Positions 46,984 to 55,300 of a DNA stretch of 58,210 nt are shown one piece after another. The stretch covers positions 1 to 58,210 of the forward strand of contig JAHPYY010000212.1 in the NCBI GenBank assembly GCA_019058515.1. Direction: 5' to 3'. Within the stretch, counting starts at the first letter, position 1. Every line of letters begins with the position of its first letter. The position numbers and the translations under genes were made by a program. The notes beneath the pieces were generated by a model. That model was not told the DNA's origin, did no database searches, and saw nothing but the letters and a program-made list of their open reading frames with translations. This stretch comes from Promethearchaeota archaeon (GTDB taxonomy: Archaea; Asgardarchaeota; Lokiarchaeia; Sigynarchaeales; SOKP01).

Positions 46984-47005
46984 AAAGACCAGGTTATTTG
47001 AGAGG

Positions 47006-47278
47006 ATGAAAAAAATAATAATCCATGTATACGGAAGAGTACAAGGGGTTTTTTTCAGATACACAACAAGAAAATTAGCTAGAAAGCTTGGCTTAACGGG
47101 TTTCGTAAAAAATATGCCAGATAGCAGCGTCTACATTGAAGCGGAAGGGAACGATAAAGCAATTGAAGAGTTGTTAAAATTTGCTCATAAAGGTCCCGAA
47201 ATGGCAGTGATTGAAGATATAAAATACGAATACTCAGAACCCGATAACAAGTATAAGGGATTCGACTATAAATTCTAG
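47006..47278 (+). CDS. acyP: Acylphosphatase
   Basis: A 90-residue enzyme hydrolysing acyl-phosphates. It shows the signature IIHVYGRVQGVFFRYTTRK with the phosphate-binding loop and catalytic Arg (FFRY), and GFVKNMPDSSVYIEAEG with the catalytic Asn. The length is typical. It starts 22 bases after the DegT gene. Confidence 0.93.
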   Translation: MKKIIIHVYGRVQGVFFRYTTRKLARKLGLTGFVKNMPDSSVYIEAEGNDKAIEELLKFAHKGPEMAVIEDIKYEYSEPDNKYKGFDYKF

Positions 47279-47357
47279 CCATATTACTTTTATAATTCAT
47301 TAATGTAATACCACTATATTACTCTCTTTTTTTTCCGTTTGATTGTATATATTTTCC

Positions 47358-47726
47358 ATGGTCTCCTCAGTTCGTAATTCTAAGTTTCTCGAAAGATTCA
47401 TTCAGCTGCACCAAGACAAAGTAAGATACAACGGTCCTCTAATTCTAAGAATGTTTGGGGAATTAAATAAGTTAAATTTGAGAACTGAAAACAGATATAT
47501 CCTTTGCAACTTTTTAGATCAATACAGCGATGTCTTTCAACTAAAAGACGATATTTATCAAACCAATAACGAGAAATCGTTAAACCAATTATTTATCATG
47601 ACTTATAACATTGCTCAAAAATTCAACCTACTTAAATCGCTTTATGACGAATATTTAACCTCTATAAGAGCGATTAGCGAGAAAAAAGAATTTCAATATT
47701 TCAACGAAAATGAATTACACATATAA
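47358..47726 (+). CDS. Helical protein of unknown function
   Basis: A 122-residue all-helical protein from ATG 47358; TTG 47343 would add five residues. It contains RNSKFLERFIQLHQDK and repeated Leu/Phe-rich helices but no known motif. Codon usage resembles the resident genes. It is preceded by a pyrimidine-rich stretch rather than a Shine-Dalgarno motif. Confidence 0.5.
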   Translation: MVSSVRNSKFLERFIQLHQDKVRYNGPLILRMFGELNKLNLRTENRYILCNFLDQYSDVFQLKDDIYQTNNEKSLNQLFIMTYNIAQKFNLLKSLYDEYLTSIRAISEKKEFQYFNENELHI

Positions 47727-47911
47727 TTGCGTTTTTGGCTATTTCAAATCGTAAAAAAATTATAAAAGAAATTATGGATATCACCACGACGATGAGATTA
47801 AAAGCTTTTTGGATGACGGGCTATACTATGGTTGCAAACTTCTTGAAATCTTGTAGTGATTGATTAAAATAGAGTGTGAATGTATAAATAACTTGAATTA
47901 GTAAAAAACAC

Positions 47912-48445
47912 CTAGTCTAAGTAATACTTGGGATATACAAGAATCCTGCGTTCGCGCGCCGTACGCTTACATTCAGGCGATAAGTCTAATCGAGAATTAT
48001 CAGCCAGAACGATATTTTCTATTCTAGGCAAATTAAACAGCTCTTCTGCGTCCTTTAACCCAGGGATTTTGACATCTACCTCTATTAAAGATTTCATGTT
48101 GCGTATCTCCTTAGGAATCGCATTTATTTGGTTCCCGCTTAACCCTAACCCAGCAACATTTGACAGATCGGCTATTTCGAGAGGAAAACTTTCGAACTGA
48201 TTGTAACTAAGAGATATAGAGGTTAGGTTTGTTAACCGTTTAAAAGAGGAAGGTAGAGACGAAAGTCGATTGTTGCTCAGTATAATTTCTCTTAACTGAG
48301 TAAGGTTACCGATGTTTTCGGGTAACACGCTTATAGAATTATCGTATAACCAGAGGTATTGCAAGTTGGGCAAAGTTCCAATGGATTCGGGCAAAGTTTC
48401 AATTGCACAATCCTCTATTATCGGATGTATTCTAATTGCCCCCAT
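47912..48445 (-). CDS. Leucine-rich-repeat protein
   Basis: The 177-residue protein is made of at least five LRR units with LPxxIGxLxxLxxLxLxxNxL spacing: IETLPESIGTLPNLQYLWLY, then VLPENIGNLTQLREI, SLPSSFKRLTNL, SFPLEIADLSNV and AIPKEIRNMKSL. The last 40 residues cap the solenoid (NIVLADNSRLDLSPECKR). No signal or membrane segment is present, so it is intracellular and probably binds a protein partner. The first unit starts abruptly, so the N-terminus may be shortened. Confidence 0.85.
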   Translation of the reverse strand: MGAIRIHPIIEDCAIETLPESIGTLPNLQYLWLYDNSISVLPENIGNLTQLREIILSNNRLSSLPSSFKRLTNLTSISLSYNQFESFPLEIADLSNVAGLGLSGNQINAIPKEIRNMKSLIEVDVKIPGLKDAEELFNLPRIENIVLADNSRLDLSPECKRTARERRILVYPKYYLD

Positions 48446-48632
48446 TACTATATGGTTAAACTACGGATGGATGTTGAAATTTATCGAAGAACCAGAAAAT
48501 TCACAAGTGTTAATCGCACTTGTTTCTACGGAAAAAAAATTTATAAAAAAATTATTGACTCAAATCAGAAATTCGTTTAACTATAAGACTATAAAGCGTT
48601 AAAAATTAAATTTAAAAGCTGTGTTTGTTATT

Positions 48633-49286
48633 TCAGATAAATGTAATGTCATGGTACTCACTATCAGATATGTCTTTTTTTGCTACCCCTAGGTCTCTAA
48701 CCTGTTGGTTCAATTTAAGCACAGCCTCTCTCACGATTTCTTTCTTTTTTGCTCCGGTACAAACAATTCTACCGGTTGAGAATATAAGAAATACGGTTTT
48801 TGGATCTTGCATCCTATAAATAAGCCCTGGAAATACCTCAGGCTCGTACATGGCATATTCCATTACTATTGCTGCCATATTAAGATCAACATTAGTATGC
48901 AAATCACCACTAGCAACAATATTTTGTATCGTAATTTCTGGATTGGATAATTTGATACCTGCTTTGCGGATATTCTTAACAACTTTGTCTACTACTTTTT
49001 CTGCTTCGCTTGCTTTGCGTAATCCAGTTACAACCATTTTACCTGTAGAAAAAATAAGTATAGTAGCGCGAGGTTTTTCAATCCTCATAACCAATCCCGG
49101 GAATCTTTCCGGATTATATTCCACTTCCGCATGTTTTCTTGCTATTTGATTCAAGTCGATTTTCTCAGTGATTTCAACAGTCACCGTGGCGACGACATTC
49201 TCTATCTTATAATCAAGGTCAGATTCATAATCGAATTCCTCGTCTTCTTTATCCTCTAACTCTTCTTCATCTTCTTCTTCAGACAT
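48633..49286 (-). CDS. tbp: TATA-box-binding protein
   Basis: TBP recruits TFB and RNA polymerase to promoters. Two imperfect repeats are visible: FPGLVMRIEKPRATILIFSTGKMVVTG and FPGLIYRMQDPKTVFLIFSTGRIVCTG. An acidic N-terminal tail of about 25 residues (Glu/Asp-rich) precedes the core; archaeal TBPs more often carry an acidic tail at the C-terminus, so this placement is a mild oddity. The total of 217 residues fits. Stands alone. Confidence 0.96.
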   Translation of the reverse strand: MSEEEDEEELEDKEDEEFDYESDLDYKIENVVATVTVEITEKIDLNQIARKHAEVEYNPERFPGLVMRIEKPRATILIFSTGKMVVTGLRKASEAEKVVDKVVKNIRKAGIKLSNPEITIQNIVASGDLHTNVDLNMAAIVMEYAMYEPEVFPGLIYRMQDPKTVFLIFSTGRIVCTGAKKKEIVREAVLKLNQQVRDLGVAKKDISDSEYHDITFI

Positions 49287-49462
49287 GATTTTTAGATGTG
49301 AAACTTACATTAAATTGGAAAACTTAATTTTATTTAAATAGTTTTTAAAGGTAAAAAATAATTCCCCCTTTATAAAGGTATATTTATTTCGAATTGATCT
49401 AGGGTTAAAACTAGTTTACGGGTAGATTATAACGTTTTTTTCAATTCAAATTTTATTTTTAC

Positions 49463-49990
49463 TTATGTGCTGAACATATCATCTAATATTGTATTAATTA
49501 GTTGTTCAAACGCTTCTTCGACATTTTCACCGCTTTTTGCGGATGTAAGAAGGTATGTCATGTTATGCTGAGACGCATACTCTTTAACTTGAGACTCTGA
49601 AATTTTAATATTATCTTTTAAATCAACTTTATTTCCAATTAGAATCATGGGTTTTTCTCCTCTTACTTGGATAAAACTACCTATCCATTCATCAAGTTTT
49701 TCGAAAGATGCTTGATTCGTTACATCAAAAATGACTAACGCACCATTTGCTCCGTCTAAGTATAATTTTCGAAGCGATTGAAACGATTCTTGGCCTCCTA
49801 AATCCCAAATTTGGTTAGATACGAGCCCATGATTCTCAAAAGATAAGTCTTTTTTTAATAAATTGACACCTAACGTAGCCTTGTAATTTTCCTTAAAGCT
49901 GCTGGTTACAAAGCGATAAACTAAAGAGGTTTTGCCTACGGCGGCCTCCCCAAGCAAACAGATTTTTATAATAAACGAGGGTTCGGTCAT
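49463..49990 (-). CDS. Rab-like small GTPase with GGQ switch II
   Basis: G1 is GEAAVGKTS at residues 14-22, switch I is ATLGVN, G3 is WDLGGQES, G4 is NKVD and G5 is TSAKSG. The GGQ form of switch II is typical of Arf-like proteins, while the rest is Rab-like, so it mixes features of both. No lipidation site at either end. 175 residues. The gene is not linked to a recognisable regulator, though the V4R pseudogene is co-directional 150 bases upstream. Confidence 0.93.
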   Translation of the reverse strand: MTEPSFIIKICLLGEAAVGKTSLVYRFVTSSFKENYKATLGVNLLKKDLSFENHGLVSNQIWDLGGQESFQSLRKLYLDGANGALVIFDVTNQASFEKLDEWIGSFIQVRGEKPMILIGNKVDLKDNIKISESQVKEYASQHNMTYLLTSAKSGENVEEAFEQLINTILDDMFST

Positions 49991-50141
49991 GTTATTACAT
50001 CTCGAGGTATTAGATTTATTTTAATATATTTTCAATAGTTTAATCCTTTTAATATTTATGTCTTAATTACGATGGATAGTAAAATATCATTAAAAATACT
50101 AGATAATAAGCAATTAGAATTTAAATAAAAATATTTAAGGG

Positions 50142-50651
50142 TTAATCCTGTTGAAAAACGATCATAAATTCGCAGTGCTCATCATCTTTTTTTAAACTAC
50201 AACTGAGTTCTTGAGCAAAACAATGAATTGTAGACATTTTTTCAACAATCCCTGCTAATAATCCCGCCTCAAAGGAGCTGAAATTCGTGGGATTATCGAT
50301 TTCAATTCCAATTAAATCCTTAATCGAAGAATGTCCACTAAGTTTTAATTGTATAATTTCTTCAGTGGCTTCGGTTATTACGGCTTCTCCGATGTGATAA
50401 TTTTTTATAACATTCTTTAATTGATCTGGAATTTGAGAGACATTGTTTGTTGTCGGTACATTTAAAATCGTGCCTAATTCGTGCCCTAGGTAGTAGAGTC
50501 CATAAAATCTAGGAGATCTAGAAAATTATATGGCTTCAAGTTGGTGACCTAGAGCTAGAAGAGCTGCTAACTTTAAATTCCCTATACTTTTATTATCATT
50601 TAGATAATTCCTCATAACCATTAATATCTTTGATAAGAGTTTGCGATCCAT
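50142..50651 (-). pseudogene. V4R-domain protein with an in-frame TAA at codon 42
   Basis: One reverse frame of 170 codons from ATG 50649-50651 to TAA 50142-50144, broken by TAA at 50526-50528. The first 41 codons (MDRKLLSKILMVMRNYLN and onward to GHQLEAI) recur at 57144-57266. After the stop the protein-like frame continues (RFYGLYYLGHELG). The end (FEAGLLAGIVEKMSTIHCF, then DDEHCEFMIVF) fits a V4R sensor domain with its late Cys. V4R domains bind small hydrophobic ligands. The stop lies exactly where homology to the second copy ends. Confidence 0.7.
50529..50651 (-). repeat. Direct repeat, left copy (V4R 5' end)
   Basis: By hand alignment this 123-base stretch matches 57144-57266 at 99 positions, in the same orientation, and 37 of 41 encoded residues agree. 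Most differences are synonymous, so the copies diverged under protein-level selection and are not a fresh target duplication. Confidence 0.75.
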
Positions 50652-50930
50652 AATAATCTTGACATATTGTATAATTTTATAATCTTATTAATTATCTTAA
50701 GATAACCTTATTGAAAAATGATTTTAATGATATATTATAAAAAAGTATTTTTCTATATTTAAAATATTTTTCAGACGGTCTCTAAATTAAGATTGTTTTA
50801 AATATTACAAAAATTTAAAAGAAATCGTTCTCAATTGTAGTAAGTCCTCCAATCTATGATATTTTAAGTAATACGGTATATTTATAGAGTAGTTGTAATA
50901 AATTCCAAAATACAGAAATAAAGGATGTAT

Positions 50931-52406
50931 ATGTACGATTTAGTAAAACTAGCACCAGGTCTTATTGATGCAATTTTAAAATATAAAAAACGGAAGAAAA
51001 TTGAAAAGATTTCTGATATTCTTATTGAATATCACGATAAAACACCTGAAACTTTTGCTAAATTTCTCCTTTTCGGATACTTACAAAAATCCATAAAAAA
51101 GAAAAAAATAAAGATTTTGAGCGACGACTTTAATCCAAGTTCGCTTGCAGGGTCTTCTGCTTTAAATAATATCAAAGATGATTTGAGATCTTATTTCTAT
51201 TTGCTAATAGAAATAATTAGTAAAACTGATTTGCCTATTAAGAGAGAGGATAAAAAAAAAGGTTTATTGAAAGAATATGTAAAGCTGAAGAAAATGTCTG
51301 CAATGCAGTTTTATAATACTTGTTTAAATACTTTAAAACTGCCTGAAAAAAAAGACATTGATGCAAAAATAAGGATTTCGACAGACAAAATAGAGGGTAA
51401 AGATAATTTAAGTAATCTCTTACCAGAAGAAAAATCAACACTTGGATATTTCTTGATTAGAGATGATCTTTATGGAGATGATAGTTTCAACAAAGACTAT
51501 TTTTGGAGTCCTTTTTATGAAAATTTTTTTCCTTCGGATTATGTTGAACTAAATGCTCGTCATGATTTATTAATTCGAACCATATACCCGAAAAATAGTC
51601 TATTTAACCCAGTTGAAGTAGTAAAATCACTTATATCAAAAAATCTTTTAGAAATAACACCTGGAAGTTGGTCGAGTACTGGTAAAACATATTATTTGTC
51701 AACGGTATCTGCTAATAGTCAACTAAATATCGAAGATGAATCTCTTAAAAAAATCATTTTCAAGGTATCACGCTTCATCTCAAACCTAATTCAATCAGTC
51801 GCTGAGGACGATACCATCATGGTAGGAATGTATCTATTAGAACAGAAAGTGCCTTTGGAATCCATAGCGAAAATAATCGGGCCTGAATGTAAAAGATTGG
51901 TGGAGATTGGTTTTAAAAATCAGCATTTTATTCCTAATTCATGGAGGGTTATATTTAATCCAGATCATAATGAATATAATCTGATAGAGGAAGTATTCAA
52001 AAAAAATACTTTACGATTAATAGCCAAAATAAAACAAAGAAAGCAATCTTTATTAGAGTCTTTAACCGCTCTTGAAAAGCATTATATCTCGATTTTCTCA
52101 GTTGGTGAATTAATTATTGACAAAAAGATGGGACAAGATTATACTGAGAGAACTATTAAAAAATATAGAGCTAAAATTGAAGAAATCGTTTTAAATTACT
52201 ATAAAGCTCTCAATGTATTAATTACTTATACTGGAGAACCAAAAACATCATTTAAATCCATACATAATAATTTAATCTCAAGAGGAATTCTCTGGCTTCA
52301 ACAAATAAGAATACCTGGTTATCTAGATGTACATAAAACTATTGTAAACTCATTTTTAAAAATAGAGCCAACATTAGAATTGAAAGAGAAACTCACTATA
52401 CTATAA
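50931..52406 (+). CDS. Orphan island protein of 491 residues
   Basis: No domain recognised. The start is probably ATG 50931, five bases after AAAGGA; ATG 50925 is too close to that motif. It is Lys/Ile/Asn-rich, without membrane segments, mostly helical (KYKKRKKIEKISDILIEYH near the N-terminus; QRKQSLLESLTALEKHYISI near 380). Short central strands (NSWRVIFNPDHNEYNL) break the helices. Codon use is AT-richer, with few CG dinucleotides, than housekeeping genes, suggesting foreign origin. It is the first gene of the accessory island and faces the nuclease-like gene tail to tail. Confidence 0.7.
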   Translation: MYDLVKLAPGLIDAILKYKKRKKIEKISDILIEYHDKTPETFAKFLLFGYLQKSIKKKKIKILSDDFNPSSLAGSSALNNIKDDLRSYFYLLIEIISKTDLPIKREDKKKGLLKEYVKLKKMSAMQFYNTCLNTLKLPEKKDIDAKIRISTDKIEGKDNLSNLLPEEKSTLGYFLIRDDLYGDDSFNKDYFWSPFYENFFPSDYVELNARHDLLIRTIYPKNSLFNPVEVVKSLISKNLLEITPGSWSSTGKTYYLSTVSANSQLNIEDESLKKIIFKVSRFISNLIQSVAEDDTIMVGMYLLEQKVPLESIAKIIGPECKRLVEIGFKNQHFIPNSWRVIFNPDHNEYNLIEEVFKKNTLRLIAKIKQRKQSLLESLTALEKHYISIFSVGELIIDKKMGQDYTERTIKKYRAKIEEIVLNYYKALNVLITYTGEPKTSFKSIHNNLISRGILWLQQIRIPGYLDVHKTIVNSFLKIEPTLELKEKLTIL

Positions 52407-52500
52407 ATCAATTTAAAATAATATTAGGAGATACTGTCTACTTTCACAAATTCCAGTTTCTTTCTTTAAATTAGAAAAAAGTAAAATCTTAAATAACAAA

Positions 52501-54372
52501 TTAGAAATTAAAATAAACTAGACGATATTGTCCAAAATCGGGATTTCTATGATCAAATTGAGGTAAGAAGGATATATCTATACATGAATGGGAGATGATA
52601 TAATTCTGGATTTTTTCAGGGTTATCCATTTTTAGATCTACCCAATATGGAAAAACAATTAGAAAAATATTATTCTGAAAACTTAATCTCTTTTTAACAA
52701 GATCATTAACTACTTGATTAAAAAAATTTAAAATATCATTATGAAAGGCGTTAGGATACTCATAATGTTGCCTTCCGTTGAATTCAAAAGCTATTTTAAA
52801 TACATCGGTTATTATTATCGAGGTTTCTTTATCATTATATAACTTAGATCTAATTAAGATTAGCTTATTTTTAGTATAGAGAAAATCAATGTGTCCATAA
52901 GACATATCCAAGGTAATTTGGTCCCCGTCTTTGAAGTACATGGCTCTAAAAGCTCTAATAAAATCTTTTTCTCTACCATGAATGTATTTAAATCTTCTCG
53001 AAATGTTAACACCGGAAGCAATAGGGTTATACGGTTCTTTAATAAGATAATATGGATCTAGAGAGACCCTATCGTCATTTATAGTAAGACAATTATCATT
53101 TACTAATAACTCATTATAACCATCATATTCTAGTCTACCCGAATAGTTAGGTATAACATTAGTTAATGACATATGATTAAACCTAACTCCAAACAATTTA
53201 TAAAAGTACCAACCTACAATAGACTCATATTTAAGGTTTATACACGTACACGGAAAAATACCTGTCTGAAGGTATTGTGCAGTAGAATGAACATTATTGC
53301 CACAGTTACCACATCTAATAGCCAACGGAATTTGTGATGGGATATAATCGTTAGCCAATGCTTTAAATTCCTCCATATTACGAGGATATATTAGTTTTCC
53401 TTCAACTCCAATCACATTCATAGTAATTTCTCTTACCAAATCAATTATGCGTTCATATTCATATACGCGCGGATCTGTACACCTACCACACCAGTTTTCT
53501 TGATGAACTAATGAGGTGACAGTTGTTTCCCATATTTTACCACATTTATTACATTTAACTTTAATTTTCAATTGGGTTGGACTTCTATTCTGCTCGAACC
53601 GCATTTGATTAAACTCATCCTCGTTAGCAGGCTTGACAAGTGTTGCCTTAGTCCCTGTATAGGTTATTCCTAATTTTTCTATTTCGTCTTTAAGCCGATA
53701 ATAATCATATGTGGACTCTGATGTATACAGATTTTTTCCACAATCACAAGGCCATCTACCTCTTTGTATGTAATTATAAGTGGTATCATATTCACCTTCA
53801 CATTTCCCACATTTAATTTTAATTTTAATTTGGCTTTTCTTGTTTTCACCTTCAGACATCGTTTGCCATTCTTCTTCGTTTTTAGGTTCGATTAAGGCAC
53901 ATTTTACTCCCGTTATCTCGAAACCTAAATTTTTGGCACTCTTTTCGATAATGTCGTAGTCTATAGATTTAGAAATAGGTAACCATCTTTCTATTTCTGA
54001 ATTTAAAAATTTAAGATAGGGAATATACTTCTTAATGTGACCCCAAATTGTAGCGTCTGCTAACCCAGTCATGAACTTAAGTTTATTAAAAAGTTCAGTA
54101 TAATTATCACATACTAAGAGTGCAAGACTGATTACTTGAATACAACGCTTCGCTTGACTTAAATTTGACTTATTAATATTTATTTTAACCTTTTCGAGTA
54201 ATTTACGAATAGAAATAGGATGTAATAATTTTTTAATGATTAAATCAGTGGGAGTACCCTTTATTTGAAGATGTGACCTATATTCTCCAAATGAATAATT
54301 AGTAATCCCGATTTGTTTTTGAATAACTCCTATAAGTAACCTAATAAAGCTTTTTGGTAAAAAAAATGACAT
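52501..54372 (-). CDS. Triple zinc-module protein with Vsr/EDxHD-like nuclease C-terminus
   Basis: The 623-residue protein has an N-terminal helical part (1-140, possibly helix-turn-helix), then three repeated modules of about 85 residues, each ending in a zinc site: C188/C191 with C209/C211; C274/C277 with C295/C298; C354/C357 with C375/C377. Each module also has a GxKAxLxxPxNEEEF-like lead. From about 380 comes YESIVGWYFYKLFG and later AFEFNGRQHYEYP (E530, H536) with DLVKKRLSFQNNIFLIVFPY, a pattern of Vsr-like/EDxHD nucleases found in homing enzymes and phages. Role inferred: DNA-targeting endonuclease. Confidence 0.65.
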   Translation of the reverse strand: MSFFLPKSFIRLLIGVIQKQIGITNYSFGEYRSHLQIKGTPTDLIIKKLLHPISIRKLLEKVKININKSNLSQAKRCIQVISLALLVCDNYTELFNKLKFMTGLADATIWGHIKKYIPYLKFLNSEIERWLPISKSIDYDIIEKSAKNLGFEITGVKCALIEPKNEEEWQTMSEGENKKSQIKIKIKCGKCEGEYDTTYNYIQRGRWPCDCGKNLYTSESTYDYYRLKDEIEKLGITYTGTKATLVKPANEDEFNQMRFEQNRSPTQLKIKVKCNKCGKIWETTVTSLVHQENWCGRCTDPRVYEYERIIDLVREITMNVIGVEGKLIYPRNMEEFKALANDYIPSQIPLAIRCGNCGNNVHSTAQYLQTGIFPCTCINLKYESIVGWYFYKLFGVRFNHMSLTNVIPNYSGRLEYDGYNELLVNDNCLTINDDRVSLDPYYLIKEPYNPIASGVNISRRFKYIHGREKDFIRAFRAMYFKDGDQITLDMSYGHIDFLYTKNKLILIRSKLYNDKETSIIITDVFKIAFEFNGRQHYEYPNAFHNDILNFFNQVVNDLVKKRLSFQNNIFLIVFPYWVDLKMDNPEKIQNYIISHSCIDISFLPQFDHRNPDFGQYRLVYFNF

Positions 54373-54834
54373 AATTTTGATAAATTCCTATCAAAATGAG
54401 TAAGAAAGGTATTTTAACTCAAAATTTTTTTTGCTGTTTTTCTATAGAATTTCTAAACTAAAAATTATATAAAAATCCATATATTTATATTTTTTCATCT
54501 AAGATTAGGTATAATTTATCCTTTAAAAGGATCCGAGATTAGATTGCATAACCTAGCATTTATCTAGACTTACCATTGTCTAAAATTAGATTGTAAAGCG
54601 GAAATAACCGTCCACTATTTAAAGGAAAAACTTGTTCTTTTTAAAGGAAAAAAAATTCTATAGAAGGAAATTTAGTTATTTATATGTCTAAAATTTTGTT
54701 TTTATATATAGCAATAACTCCAGTTTTTATTTATATTTATGAGGGCTATACCTTATGATATATTTTCCAATCTCTAGATATGCGGAATCATCAATATTTA
54801 AAAAAAAATCGTCTCGAGTGTATATGATGATTGA
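54373..54834. promoter_or_regulatory. Non-coding region with short repeated motifs upstream of the nuclease-like gene
   Basis: No gene is visible. The region holds a 15-base perfect palindrome, ATCCTTTAAAAGGAT (54518-54532), and two direct copies of TTTAAAGGAAAAA (54618-54630 and 54640-54652) that share its core. TTAGATTG occurs twice near 54540 and 54585. These lie upstream of the minus-strand nuclease-like gene and could be operator sites; this is inference. Confidence 0.3.
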
Positions 54835-55158
54835 TTAAATTAAAAAACACTCTTCTGGATCTTTTATAATTATTTTGTTTTCTCCAAATTCTTCAATAAT
54901 ATTTAAATCATCAAGAAATTTTTTTACTCTTAACCATACTTGGTCTACTTTTAAAGAAATTTCTTTAGGTAACTCTTTATCTTTCTCAAGAAAATTATTT
55001 AATTTTACAAGGTAATTGAAATGTTTTTTTTCTAAAATTCCTTCATTCGCCATAGCAGCTCTAAATACTCCGATAGGTGTAATTAAATCTCCTTTTCTTA
55101 GGAGATACTTTTCACATAAATTTATGTCGTCCTCTTTTCTTTTAATAATATCTAACAT
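54835..55158 (-). CDS. Small orphan protein divergent from the HD hydrolase
   Basis: A 107-residue, helical, Lys/Glu-rich protein of unknown family (KYLLRKGDLITPIGVFRAAM; VDQVWLRVKKFLDDLNII). It ends in ECFLI. The ATG is 142 bases from that of the HD hydrolase on the other strand, sharing an AT-rich promoter region with TTTATATAAAA near 55242. The pairing suggests a functional partner, for example a regulator or inhibitor, but nothing in the sequence proves it. Confidence 0.5.
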   Translation of the reverse strand: MLDIIKRKEDDINLCEKYLLRKGDLITPIGVFRAAMANEGILEKKHFNYLVKLNNFLEKDKELPKEISLKVDQVWLRVKKFLDDLNIIEEFGENKIIIKDPEECFLI

Positions 55159-55300
55159 TTCATTTTCTCTTTTGTTTTTATATTTAACTAAGATTGATAT
55201 CTTATAAAAAATATCGGATTAGTAAATTAATAATTTAACAATATTTATATAAAAAAAATTTATTACTTAACTGTCCGAAATTTAAATCATTAGATAAAAA

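Noticed and set aside
47781..47862. Short protein-like frame between the helical protein and LRR genes
   Set aside because: About 27 codons with good composition (HHDDEIKSFLDDGLYYG) but no start and no recognised family; too little to support.
7474..50651. Global reassignment of TAA as a sense codon
   Set aside because: Most intact genes in the window end with TAA, and reading through these would add unrelated sequence.
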